From: UBA7359 sp963976795 | Lineage (GTDB): Bacteria; Pseudomonadota; Gammaproteobacteria; Eutrophobiales; Eutrophobiaceae | Length of the DNA stretch: 64,000 bases | Assembly (NCBI GenBank): GCA_963976795.1 | Contig: CAXBLT010000005.1 | Location: 124,001 to 188,000, forward strand | Direction: 5' to 3' | Part shown: piece after piece, positions 47,622 to 56,224 of the stretch | Layout of the letters: the number at the start of each line of letters is the position of its first letter | How positions within the stretch are numbered: the stretch's first letter is position 1 | Notes under the pieces: generated by a model | Seen by the model: the letters and a program-made list of their open reading frames with translations, nothing else | What the model was told of the DNA's origin: nothing | The model's database searches: none | Position numbers and translations under genes: made by a program

Positions 47622-49120
47622 GTCGCCATATCCGTCAAACGCCGAGCTAACTCACGATCACTAAAAGGTAATACAGACACGCCGAGCTGTTGTGTCGTTT
47701 CATGACCTTTTCCTGCAATCAAAATAACATCGTTTTTACTCGCATTTAAAAACGTATTTGTGATCGCATCCGATCGATCATACTTAATTGAGACACTAGA
47801 CTTATTTTTAATGCCCTCAAGAATATTCTCGACAATCTGTTCTGGGTTTTCAGTTCGTGGATTATCATTAGTAAGTACTACCTGATCCGATAGCCGCTCA
47901 GAAATCCCTCCCATTTGTGAACGTTTACCTACATCACGGTCGCCGCCACAACCAAAGACACAATATAATTTTCCCGAACAATATGGTCTTAACGCTATTA
48001 ACGCCTTCTCAAGTGCATCGGGTGTATGCGCGTAGTCAACAACAAGCAATGGCTTATCTTGCGCTAAAAAATATTCCATACGACCTGGAATACCTGTAAA
48101 ACCAGATAAGGCCTTAGCGATTTCTTCAATATCAAAACCAGAAACACAGAGTGTTGCAAATGCAGCAAGAATATTCTCAAAATTAAATTCGCCCAATAAA
48201 CTTGTCTGTACTATGGCTTGTCCCCACGAGCTATCTATCGTAATGGTTGAATTAAGATTGTTAACCTCATTTTTTTTGCAATAGACAAAAGCAACATCTT
48301 TATTACTCAAGTTAGAGAGATTTTGTTTTGTAGAATAAACAACAACGTTCAAAGTTGAAGGCAATGAATCAATGAGTTGAGCACCATAGTTATTATCAAA
48401 ATTGACAATGCCGTTGTTAAGATCCGGTGATTTAAACAATGAAAATTTTGCATCGGCGTATTCTTCAATCGTTTTATGGTAATCCATATGATCACGTGTC
48501 AAATTTGTAAACACGGCAGTGTCAAACTCTGCCCCGGCAACCCTTCCCTGATCAAGAGCATGCGATGACACCTCCATCGCAACAAAGTCGACCTCGTCTC
48601 TCCAGCTAGAAAATAAAGAGTGCAACGTGACTGGATCGGGAGTAGTCGAGGTGCTGGCTTCTAATTGCTGGAACTGCCCGTAGCCCAAAGTGCCTATGAC
48701 CGCACTTTTTTTACCTAGAACATATAGAGCATAAGCAATCATATATGAGACCGTGGTCTTGCCATTGGTCCCCGTAACACCGATCAGCTTCATCGTCTTT
48801 GACGGTTCATCGTAAAACCGGCTAATAATGAAACCAGCCTGTTTACGTAAATTGGCTACTTTTAATATCTCTATAGAATTTGGCTTGAAACTGACTTCTT
48901 CGTCTTCATCAATTGCAATTGCAATTGCTCCCGATTGAATTGCATCCTCGATATAGTCAATGCCGTTAGATTTAGATCCCTTGTAAGCCAGAAATAAATC
49001 TCCAGCCTTAACCTTTCTACTATCTATAGCGACCCCGGTAACATAAAGAGCTTCATGTTTTGGATCACCCAAAAGCTCGCCCAATGATTTTGAATAGTTC
49101 AAGTTTTCAACCGTCATCAT
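47618..49120 (-). CDS. murE: MurE, UDP-MurNAc-L-Ala-D-Glu--diaminopimelate ligase
   Basis: A 500-residue Mur ligase that adds the third residue of the stem peptide. The ATP loop is GVTGTNGKTTVSYM. The DNPR motif in LTNDNPRTENP indicates meso-diaminopimelate rather than lysine as substrate, as expected for a Gram-negative. ATG overlaps the ftsI stop in TGATG; a second ATG follows directly. Confidence 0.97.
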   Translation of the reverse strand: MMTVENLNYSKSLGELLGDPKHEALYVTGVAIDSRKVKAGDLFLAYKGSKSNGIDYIEDAIQSGAIAIAIDEDEEVSFKPNSIEILKVANLRKQAGFIISRFYDEPSKTMKLIGVTGTNGKTTVSYMIAYALYVLGKKSAVIGTLGYGQFQQLEASTSTTPDPVTLHSLFSSWRDEVDFVAMEVSSHALDQGRVAGAEFDTAVFTNLTRDHMDYHKTIEEYADAKFSLFKSPDLNNGIVNFDNNYGAQLIDSLPSTLNVVVYSTKQNLSNLSNKDVAFVYCKKNEVNNLNSTITIDSSWGQAIVQTSLLGEFNFENILAAFATLCVSGFDIEEIAKALSGFTGIPGRMEYFLAQDKPLLVVDYAHTPDALEKALIALRPYCSGKLYCVFGCGGDRDVGKRSQMGGISERLSDQVVLTNDNPRTENPEQIVENILEGIKNKSSVSIKYDRSDAITNTFLNASKNDVILIAGKGHETTQQLGVSVLPFSDRELARRLTDMAT

Positions 49121-50853
49121 CAGTCAACCCCTTGTAATTGAGCAGGGTTTTGGCGATGCGCCATAATCGGGCTGGTAAACGCAGGCAAATCATCCGGCGG
49201 AATATTGAGAATCCTGAAGGTACCCTCCATCACTCTTGAAAAAACAGGTGCGGCAACAACACCACCATAATGATCATCCCCATTAGGCTCATCGATTAAA
49301 ACCACCATGGCGAATCGAGGTTCACTGGCAGGTGCGATTCCTGCAAAGATGGAGAGATAGCGATCTTCAGAATAACCACCACGGATAGACTTATGCACCG
49401 TGCCAGTCTTCCCAATAACACGGTAACCCTTAATAGCTGCGCGTTTACCGGTGCCACTTGCAGAGACAACCGTCTCCAACATTTTTCTGACCTGTCGCGT
49501 AATATTTTCTGGCATCACACGCTTGCCCGATACAGAACCATTAACCTTGAGAAACGAAACTGGCAGCATGACACCACCCGTTGCCAATACAGAATACGCA
49601 TGTACAAGCTGTAGTGGTGTCACTGAAAGACCATAACCAAATGACATTGTTGCCATTTCTATGTCTGACCAGGTATTGAAAGGGTTTAAGGTGCCCGAAG
49701 ATTCGCCTGGGAAACCACTACCTGTAGGCTGACCAAAACCAAACCTGCTTAATGCATCCCAATATTGTTCGGGTTCTAACGACAGCGCGATCTTACTGGC
49801 ACCGACATTACTTGATTTAGTAATAACGGTTGATACATCAATTTTTCCATAATTTCGCATATCCCTAATCGTGTATTCACCGACTTTATAATATCCAGGT
49901 GTGGTATTGATTGCTGAATGCGGTTTGTAATTCCCCGACTCTAATCCAGCAGCTATCGTGAATGGTTTCATTGTTGAACCTGGCTCAAAGACATCAGTCA
50001 CAGCACGATTTCGAAAATACTGGCTCTTTAGACCTTTCCTGTTATTTGGGTTATACGATGGTTGCCCAACCATTGCCATAATCTCACCAGTGCGAATGTC
50101 CAGCATAACCAGAGACCCGCCTTTTGCTTGATGATACTTAACAGCCGCTGTCAGTTCTCGATAGGCGAGGTATTGCACTCGTCGGTCAATACTTAATACG
50201 AGTTTTTTACCTGGCACAGAAGGCTCAATACTTTCTATATTTTCAACGATTCTGTTTAAGCGATCTTTCAGCACGCGTTTCTTACCAGGTTTGCCGCTTA
50301 ACCAATTTTCATACGCTAGCTCCAGTCCCTCTTGCCCCTTATCATCTATATTGGTAAAACCAATAAAATGAGAGGTTACTTCAGCAGCTGGATAATACCG
50401 TTTATATTCGCGTTCTGTTGAAACTCCTTTCATACCCAGTTGTTTAACTTTTTTAACAACATCTGGATTGGCATGTCGCTTCAGATAAACAAACTCTCGA
50501 CTCATTCGATCTCGTAAGATCTCGTGCAAATCATTTACCGTCATACCCATAACTTCAGCCAGATCTGGTAAGCGTTCTACATTTTCAAAAACTTTTCTTG
50601 GTGTAACCCAGATTGAATCAACCGGCGTGCTCATAGCCAGCTGCTCACCATTACGATCTGTAATCACACCGCGATGAGCCGGAATCTCTACCACACGAAT
50701 TGATCGCGCATCGCCATGATCCTTAAGAAAATCATTATTTAAAAGTTGCAAGTAAATAGCGCGCGATGAAAGCACTACCATGCCACAAAGAAATAAACTA
50801 AGGATAAACCAGCGGCGCACAGGATATTGAGCTTGTATGGCACGTAACTTCAT
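49120..50853 (-). CDS. ftsI: FtsI (PBP3), septal transpeptidase
   Basis: A 577-residue class B penicillin-binding protein that cross-links septal peptidoglycan with FtsW. A single membrane segment lies at about residues 15-35, followed by the pedestal domain (HRGVITDRNGEQLAMS). Transpeptidase motifs are STMK (293-296), SSN (347-349) and KTG (482-484). The start overlaps the ftsL stop by four bases. Confidence 0.97.
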   Translation of the reverse strand: MKLRAIQAQYPVRRWFILSLFLCGMVVLSSRAIYLQLLNNDFLKDHGDARSIRVVEIPAHRGVITDRNGEQLAMSTPVDSIWVTPRKVFENVERLPDLAEVMGMTVNDLHEILRDRMSREFVYLKRHANPDVVKKVKQLGMKGVSTEREYKRYYPAAEVTSHFIGFTNIDDKGQEGLELAYENWLSGKPGKKRVLKDRLNRIVENIESIEPSVPGKKLVLSIDRRVQYLAYRELTAAVKYHQAKGGSLVMLDIRTGEIMAMVGQPSYNPNNRKGLKSQYFRNRAVTDVFEPGSTMKPFTIAAGLESGNYKPHSAINTTPGYYKVGEYTIRDMRNYGKIDVSTVITKSSNVGASKIALSLEPEQYWDALSRFGFGQPTGSGFPGESSGTLNPFNTWSDIEMATMSFGYGLSVTPLQLVHAYSVLATGGVMLPVSFLKVNGSVSGKRVMPENITRQVRKMLETVVSASGTGKRAAIKGYRVIGKTGTVHKSIRGGYSEDRYLSIFAGIAPASEPRFAMVVLIDEPNGDDHYGGVVAAPVFSRVMEGTFRILNIPPDDLPAFTSPIMAHRQNPAQLQGVD

Positions 50854-51113
50854 TTCGCTAACAGCACCACTGAACTACGTTCAGGCATTTTCATACTGAG
50901 TTTAGTTCGAGCAAATGTTTCAATCCTGTCATTGATAGCCCAGGTACTTTGCTCAAGTTGTAATTTCCCCCATTCTTCATTTAATTCATCACGTGTTCGT
51001 TCAAGTGCTTGCAGTTCAACAAATAAACGGCGTGTCTCATGTCGCGCGATAACGACCTGCAAAGCAGACACAAAAATAATGAGATAAAATCCGTACTGTA
51101 ATAAAACTTTCAT
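50850..51113 (-). CDS. ftsL: FtsL, cell division protein
   Basis: An 87-residue bitopic protein: a short cytoplasmic N terminus, a membrane segment at about residues 5-23 and a coiled coil (RRLFVELQALERTRDELNEEW) that pairs with FtsB. The typical C-terminal ETFARTKLSMKMP block is present. The ATG at 51113 overlaps the rsmH stop (ATGA); a TTG two codons earlier is less likely. Confidence 0.93.
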   Translation of the reverse strand: MKVLLQYGFYLIIFVSALQVVIARHETRRLFVELQALERTRDELNEEWGKLQLEQSTWAINDRIETFARTKLSMKMPERSSVVLLAK

Positions 51114-52057
51114 GAGCAAAAACGCTCCGCCACACGTAAGGTTGCACTACGAGCTCTAGGGTTTTGGTTGGTTTCTGCTTTAGTAGCGCGTATTTTTTTA
51201 CCTACTAGCTTCAGTTGCACATCATTGTTGTCTGGCATAATCGGCAACTCTGGCGGGTACACCTTCGGAGTTGATTGATCACGCATAAATCGTTTTACAA
51301 TGCGATCTTCCAATGAATGGAAACTTATCGCAGCCAATCGACCACCGGGACGTAAGACGTCGACGGCTTGTGGCAACACATCTTTGATCTCTTCAAGCTC
51401 ACTATTGATATAGATGCGTAAGGCTTGAAAAGTCTTGGTTGCAGGATGAACATCACCTGACTTTTTCGCGTGCTTTCTTGGAGGCACAACCTTTCTTACA
51501 AGGTCTGCAAGCTGGCACGTCGTGGTAATAGGAGTCTCAGCGCGAGCATTAACAATTGCTTTGGCAATGCGTCTTGATGCCCGTTCTTCACCATATTCAT
51601 AGATCACATTTGCGATTTCGGTTTCTTTAGCGTGGTTTAACCATTCAGCAACGGTCTGTCCTTCAGCTGGATTCATACGCATATCAAGAGGGGCATCAAA
51701 CCTAAAACTAAAACCACGTTCTGCATCATCTAGTTGTGGTGAAGAAACACCAAAGTCGAAGAGGATACCTGCAACCTGTGCTTCAATTTCATGCCGTTTA
51801 ACATACCGCATTAACATTGTGAAAGACCCTTTAATGATTTCGAAACGTTCATCCTGGATAAGATCATTGTCAACTGACATAACGGCATCCGGGTCTTTAT
51901 CAAAGGCAAGTAAACGACCTTCAGGCCCAAGCCGTTTAATAATTTCACGACTATGACCTCCTCGACCGAACGTACCATCAATGTAGAAACCGTCTGCACG
52001 AATATTAAGTGCCTCTATAACCTCATCTAATAAGACTGGTTTATGACCATTGCTCAA
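51110..52057 (-). CDS. rsmH: RsmH (MraW), 16S rRNA m4C1402 methyltransferase
   Basis: A 315-residue S-adenosylmethionine-dependent enzyme that methylates N4 of C1402 in 16S rRNA. HKPVLLDEVIEAL is the family start, DGTFGRGGHSREI the cofactor loop, and GILFDFGVSSPQLDDAERGFSF and AISFHSLEDRIVKRFMR are signatures. It is the second gene of the dcw operon, 30 bases after mraZ. Confidence 0.97.
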   Translation of the reverse strand: MSNGHKPVLLDEVIEALNIRADGFYIDGTFGRGGHSREIIKRLGPEGRLLAFDKDPDAVMSVDNDLIQDERFEIIKGSFTMLMRYVKRHEIEAQVAGILFDFGVSSPQLDDAERGFSFRFDAPLDMRMNPAEGQTVAEWLNHAKETEIANVIYEYGEERASRRIAKAIVNARAETPITTTCQLADLVRKVVPPRKHAKKSGDVHPATKTFQALRIYINSELEEIKDVLPQAVDVLRPGGRLAAISFHSLEDRIVKRFMRDQSTPKVYPPELPIMPDNNDVQLKLVGKKIRATKAETNQNPRARSATLRVAERFCS

Positions 52058-52087
52058 TGTGTTGAATCGCTTAACGTCACAATGACG

Positions 52088-52546
52088 CTACAATGACAAC
52101 GACTGTAATGATTCTGGTGTGGGGACCGAGTCATCACCGACGGAATTCAACCACTCATCACGCTGAGCATCCCAGGCCTTTTCATTCCAGATTTCGAATT
52201 TGTTACCTTGTCCCAGTATTACAGCCTGTTTAGTGAGTTCAGCATAAGAACGTAATTCCTTGGGGAGGAGGATGCGTCCTTGGCTATCAAGCTGACAATC
52301 CGAGGCATAGCCACGCATCATCTGCTTGGTACGCCGACTTTGTTTATCGAAATCAGAAAGAGTGGCCAATTTATCTTCGATCACATCCCATTCAGGCAAG
52401 GGATATAGCCAGAGAGAGCGATCTAATGGGTTTAAGGTGATAACAAGATTGTTTTCGGCTTGCACAGCAATAAGATCACGATAACGGCTGGGAACCGCTA
52501 ATCGCCCCTTACTATCTATGCTAATTTTATTAAAGCCTCGAAACAC
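52088..52546 (-). CDS. mraZ: MraZ, transcriptional regulator of the dcw cluster
   Basis: A 152-residue AbrB-like protein with two SpoVT-AbrB halves (SIDSKGRLAVPSRYRD and QLDSQGRILLPKELR). In E. coli it binds repeated TGGG boxes in front of its own gene. The open frame continues 15 codons upstream, but that part would be encoded by the operator itself. The GTG at 52546 has GGGG eight bases before it and gives the usual MFRGxNxxSxDxKGR start, so I chose it. Confidence 0.94.
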   Translation of the reverse strand: MFRGFNKISIDSKGRLAVPSRYRDLIAVQAENNLVITLNPLDRSLWLYPLPEWDVIEDKLATLSDFDKQSRRTKQMMRGYASDCQLDSQGRILLPKELRSYAELTKQAVILGQGNKFEIWNEKAWDAQRDEWLNSVGDDSVPTPESLQSLSL

Positions 52547-52574
52547 AATGTCATCCCCATTTTTGCTGGTAAAA

Positions 52575-52599
52575 TCCACTTTTACCCACAATTCCCCAC
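52575..52599 (-). promoter_or_regulatory. MraZ operator (three direct repeats)
   Basis: On the minus strand GTGGG, GTGGG and GTGGA occur at exactly 10-bp spacing (52599-52595, 52589-52585, 52579-52575). This is the known MraZ box layout. The block covers the predicted transcription start and lies 28 bases before the mraZ GTG, well placed for autorepression. Confidence 0.85.
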
Positions 52600-52606
52600 T
52601 CCATGA

Positions 52607-52636
52607 ACTATAGGGATTTCAAGACTTCTCTGTCAA
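52607..52636 (-). promoter_or_regulatory. Sigma-70 promoter of the mraZ/dcw operon
   Basis: On the minus strand TTGACA (52636-52631), an 18-base spacer and TATAGT (52612-52607). The -35 is perfect and the -10 differs from consensus at one base. The start point would be near 52600, at the edge of the MraZ boxes. It could drive the whole run of genes down to ftsZ. Confidence 0.8.
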
Positions 52637-52839
52637 GGACTCTTTGTATTTTTTTTATATAAAAACTGCCTGTGTAACAGTAACTTAGCGGCTAAAAGTT
52701 GAAGAAAAGAATGACCGTTATTTTGACAAAAATATTAATATTATTTAATTCATAACCTTCAATGAACTACTTAATAATTTACATGAGGTTTTATTACGAT
52801 TTGTTGAGATAAACTAATTTTTCTAGCTTGTGACGCAAA

Positions 52840-53214
52840 TCACTCAAAATCCTGGAGATCAGCCCCCATTTCTTGTGCTAATTGTTGATATCGTTGGCTT
52901 GCTTTCGAATTTTGCTCCACATTTGGCATACCAGATTGATACAAAAGCGCCAAATTATGGGCTGCGAGTGCATCCCCCAGCTCAACCGCCTTTTGTAATA
53001 ATTCAACTGCTTTTACGCCATCGGGTTTTACACCAGCGCCAAGCTTATAAGCCAAGCCCAACATGCCCAACGCCTCTCCAACTCCCGCATCGGCCAAGGG
53101 TTTTAATAGGGTTAAAGCCGTACCATAATCCTTATCCGAAAACGCCTGGCTAACGATATCAATCGCTTTTTTTACCTCATCCTCTTCGAGTTTAGTATCA
53201 GGCACTGACGACAT
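52840..53214 (-). CDS. Sel1-like repeat protein
   Basis: A 124-residue soluble protein of helical Sel1/TPR repeats: DYGTALTLLKPLADAGVGEALGMLG, LGAGVKPDGVKAVELLQKAVELGD and ALAAHNLALLYQSG. No signal peptide is visible. It overlaps the end of ytoQ by 17 bp on the same strand, so the two are probably co-translated. Such proteins are scaffolds; no specific role can be given. Confidence 0.8.
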   Translation of the reverse strand: MSSVPDTKLEEDEVKKAIDIVSQAFSDKDYGTALTLLKPLADAGVGEALGMLGLAYKLGAGVKPDGVKAVELLQKAVELGDALAAHNLALLYQSGMPNVEQNSKASQRYQQLAQEMGADLQDFE

Positions 53215-53638
53215 ACCTCAAGGTCTCGATGACTTGTTCCGGAGTTTGTGCCCATGCCATAGCAGCAGCATCCACCTCTTTTAAAGGATGAATAATCGCT
53301 TCATCGTGGAGCGTAATATAAGGCTTGCCTAATGCGGCACAGCAACCTGCATCAAACGCAGCATTCCACTGTTTGTATTTATCACCAAAACGAATCACTG
53401 CTATATCACATATCTCGATCAAGTTTTTAGTACGGATAGCATTAACTTTTGCTGACTTATGATCTCGCCAAAAATTACTATCCTCATCACCTAAGTGATC
53501 ACCAGCGGCATCGCTCGCATCATGTTCCGTTACTGCTGAAGTATAAGTAATATCTAAACCCAACTTATTGGTCCCTTGCATAATTTGTTCACGCCAATCA
53601 GTGTGGATCTCACCTGATAAATAAACTGTCCAGCTCAT
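53198..53638 (-). CDS. ytoQ: YtoQ-family protein
   Basis: A 146-residue member of the YtoQ family, opening MSWTVYLSGEIHTDWREQI and containing SNFWRDHKSAKVNAIRTKN, CDIAVIRFGDKYKQWNAAFDAG and GKPYITLH. The fold resembles nucleoside 2-deoxyribosyltransferases, but the function is unknown. It precedes the Sel1-like gene and lies 40 bases from the 3' end of rnpB on the same strand. Confidence 0.88.
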   Translation of the reverse strand: MSWTVYLSGEIHTDWREQIMQGTNKLGLDITYTSAVTEHDASDAAGDHLGDEDSNFWRDHKSAKVNAIRTKNLIEICDIAVIRFGDKYKQWNAAFDAGCCAALGKPYITLHDEAIIHPLKEVDAAAMAWAQTPEQVIETLRYVVSA

Positions 53639-53678
53639 TATTAAACCTCTTACCTAAGTCTATGTGGAAAAATGAAAA

Positions 53679-54018
53679 AGAGTCGGCCGATAAGCCGGGT
53701 TCTGTCTTGGGCAATCATTCATCTGGGATGTCTGTCACCAGACACCTCAAGCAACCTACCCGGAAACAGTGCGGGCCGCACCATCGTTTCCCTATTTGGT
53801 CTTGCTCCAGGTGGGGTTTACCCTGCCACTGCTATTGCTAACAGCGCGGTGCGCTCTTACCGCACCATTTCACCCTTACCTATCGAAACAGGCGGTATAT
53901 TTTCTGTGGCACTTTCCATCGGCTCACGCCGCCCAGAAGTTATCTGGCACCTCGCCCTGTGGAGCCCGGACTTTCCTCTATTAGAATAAATCCAACAGCG
54001 ATTGCCTGGCCGACTCTG
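53679..54018 (-). ncRNA. rnpB: RNase P RNA (bacterial type A)
   Basis: Read on the minus strand, the RNA begins AGAGTCGGCCAGGCAATCGC and continues with GAGGAAAGTCCGGGCTCCAC, the universal P4/CR-I block. It also contains ACAGGGCGAGGTGCCAG and, near the 3' end, ACAGAACCCGGCTTATCGGCC, the other conserved end that pairs to form P4 and P1. The two ends match each other (AGAGTCGGCC and GGCCGACTCT). Length of about 340 is normal for type A. Ends are accurate to a few bases. Confidence 0.96.
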
Positions 54019-54113
54019 AGTGCTAGTTTATGGTCAGATGATTTTCATGCAAGGATTATTCTCTAGAAAAACGTTCACACTATAATCGCTAATACGGCGT
54101 GAAATTCGTTCCA

Positions 54114-55097
54114 TTACGATTTACGTGACCGGCCTTTCTCGTATTTAGGTATGTCGCGTTGTTTTTGTTCGTCTTGTAATTTCTGATAGCTTTCCCATCG
54201 ACGTAATTCAAGTTCGCCAGAATCTAAAGCGTCCTTAATAGCACAGCCCTTTTCCGTTTGATGCTGACAATTACTAAATTTACAACAACCGAGAAACTGG
54301 CTGACATCATCAAAAGTATCTTCAATCCCGGTTTCACAACCGCTCAACTGCAATTCTCTAATCCCCGGTGTATCGATGAGTATGCCGCCATCATGTAATA
54401 AGTGTAATGAACGTGAAGTCGTCGTGTGTTGACCTTTTCCATCTTCGATACTGACGTCCGCAGTTAACTGCTCGGAATCAGTCAGGCTATTAATCAATGT
54501 GGACTTACCAACGCCAGATGACCCCACTAAGGCAACGGTATGCCCTGCTGTGCACAGGGTTCTCAATGAAGACAGGCTAGTATTATCTTTAGCATTCACA
54601 CATGCGACACGAAGATTATTTTGTAGTGCTGCCGCAGATTGCTTAAATGAGTCGATATCAGTTGATAGATCAATTTTAGTCAAGACAATAACAGGATGTA
54701 TCTTTGCTTCATTCGCTAAAGCTAAATAACGTTCAATACGTGAAACATTAAAATCCTGATCACAGGATGTCACGATAAACAGCGTATTAACGTTAGCAGC
54801 AATGATTTGATCATTCGTGCGTTTACCCGCGGCCTTACGCACAAGAATGGTCTCTCTCTCTAAAATACGAAGTGGGCGTTCACCTTCATTCGGAACCAAC
54901 ATCCAATCACCAACGGCTAGATCTTTTGGCTCACTAAAAACACCTACTTCAAACTTTTCAATTCCATTACTACTCCAAACAACACAATGGCTACGATGAA
55001 TCTGTGCAATACGAGCAGGATAGTAGCGCTCATTTTCATCAAACTTTATTTGTTGGATAAAAAAAGACTTCCAACCTAATTGAAGTAAATTAAAAAT
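54114..55097 (-). CDS. rsgA: RsgA, ribosome small-subunit maturation GTPase (no ordinary start codon)
   Basis: A circularly permuted GTPase that checks late 30S assembly. The OB domain (about 1-95) includes LGWKSFFIQQ, RYYPARIAQIHRSHCVVW and LAVGDWMLVP. The GTPase part has LTKID (G4), GSSGVGKSTLIN (G1) and DTPGIRELQL (G3), followed by the zinc knuckle CKFSNCQHQTEKGC. The first ATG in frame is at 54902, which would remove the OB domain. The frame is open to 55097, where an ATT sits exactly where family members begin, right after a TAA. No ATG, GTG or TTG exists between. Either ATT is used, or the start has mutated. Confidence 0.85.
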   Translation of the reverse strand: MFNLLQLGWKSFFIQQIKFDENERYYPARIAQIHRSHCVVWSSNGIEKFEVGVFSEPKDLAVGDWMLVPNEGERPLRILERETILVRKAAGKRTNDQIIAANVNTLFIVTSCDQDFNVSRIERYLALANEAKIHPVIVLTKIDLSTDIDSFKQSAAALQNNLRVACVNAKDNTSLSSLRTLCTAGHTVALVGSSGVGKSTLINSLTDSEQLTADVSIEDGKGQHTTTSRSLHLLHDGGILIDTPGIRELQLSGCETGIEDTFDDVSQFLGCCKFSNCQHQTEKGCAIKDALDSGELELRRWESYQKLQDEQKQRDIPKYEKGRSRKS

Positions 55098-55181
55098 TTA
55101 TAAATACCCGAGTAGTAAAAATTCAAAATAGTGATTTTAATTAGCAGAGACATTTAAAATCAGACTTGCCACTAATGACGC

Positions 55182-55653
55182 TCATCCTTCTGTATCCTCG
55201 AATACCAACAAAGGATCCGTCGGTATAGTTTGTTTAACATCGTCAATCTGTTTTTGATATTCAGATAAAATAAGTAATCCATTATTCATGTCATTCTTGA
55301 ATGTTTGTTCTGCAATCAATTTGTAAGCCATGTCCAATATAGTGCACGGATATTCATCAGGAATGGTGTGCCGGAAAAACTCTCCCACCAACGGTCGACA
55401 CGCCTCAAGCTCGGTAAGCTCCCGACAATTAATGTGTGTTTAGCCAATCGATACCCGAGTTATAACCCGTAGATACGTCACTCCATTCAACTGATCTGCC
55501 GTCCGCCGCTACTTGCCAATAGGGAAGTTGCGCGGGATTGGTAAATACTTCCTCCATTATGATGGCAAGGACCAAGTCCTAATTGTTTGCGGGCCATTTT
55601 TATAGACATTGTGTCGGTACGATCATGCCTGCACCAATGACAGAAAGCGCCAT
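55182..55653 (-). pseudogene. Sulfotransferase-family (Sulfotransfer_4-like) pseudogene
   Basis: Broken frames resemble a PF17784-type sulfotransferase in order: MALSVIGAGM, then in another frame MEEVFTNPAQLPYWQVAADGRSVEW with GYNSGIDWLNTH, then VGEFFRHTIPDEYPCTI, IAEQTFKNDMNN and VKQTIPTDPLLVFEDTEG. The usual Trp after TEG is TGA, ending the frame. At least two frameshifts, a stop after NTH and loss of the middle (the nucleotide-binding arginine region) are seen. The family identification is from remembered family patterns. Confidence 0.65.
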
Positions 55654-55658
55654 ATTAG

Positions 55659-56093
55659 TTAATCTGGCAGCGGCCTTGCATTATTATCGTCAACCGTCTG
55701 CATATCACTTAACAAGCGCCCTTCGCCCACTTTTATCTCATGACATATCACATCGTAGACTTCACTATGAAATACGATTTGATAGTGGCAACAACTATCA
55801 AGATGAGTAGGATCAAACTGTTGCTTCCAGGGTGAATCATTAATTTCAAAGATTGCAGCGGCCGAGTCTTTCGTTATCAAAACATTACCATGCACTTCTT
55901 CGGTCGTCATCGAAAATGCTTCGACGCCGATGAGTTTCAGATGCTTAATATTATCTTCATTGTCTGCATCTTCAGGATTCAAATATTCAAAACCCTTTAA
56001 TATGACTCCACCATGCGACCAAATAACGCGTTCTAATCCTGGGCCTTTACCATCATGGTGAAACTCTTCTGCTAATAATGTTGTTGTTTTCAT
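55659..56093 (-). CDS. Hypothetical protein
   Basis: I do not recognise this 144-residue protein. It is soluble and acidic, with no signal peptide or membrane segment. It contains LERVIWSHGGVILKGFEYLN, an acidic stretch (PEDADNEDN), two adjacent cysteines and several histidines (LDSCCHYQIVFHSEVYDVICH) that could bind metal. The beta-rich pattern suggests a small barrel. It ends six bases before the sulfotransferase pseudogene, on the same strand, and may have formed an operon with it. No strong ribosome binding site is seen. Confidence 0.6.
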   Translation of the reverse strand: MKTTTLLAEEFHHDGKGPGLERVIWSHGGVILKGFEYLNPEDADNEDNIKHLKLIGVEAFSMTTEEVHGNVLITKDSAAAIFEINDSPWKQQFDPTHLDSCCHYQIVFHSEVYDVICHEIKVGEGRLLSDMQTVDDNNARPLPD

Positions 56094-56224
56094 TTTAAGA
56101 CATCTATCCGTTGCTATTGTGAATTGATAATTAAGTTGTTAATTCTGATACTAATCGTGTAAAGGCAGTTTATCATGCCAAGGAATAGAGAAAAACGGAC
56201 ATTATTTGAATTGAACAGCTCGAT

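Noticed and set aside
52547..52591. Upstream start for mraZ adding 15 residues
   Set aside because: Those codons consist of the MraZ operator repeats and the leader, and the GTG at 52546 has a well-spaced ribosome binding site.
55583..55810. 75-codon plus-strand ORF
   Set aside because: It is opposite the sulfotransferase remnant and the end of the 144-residue protein, with no motif or ribosome binding site.
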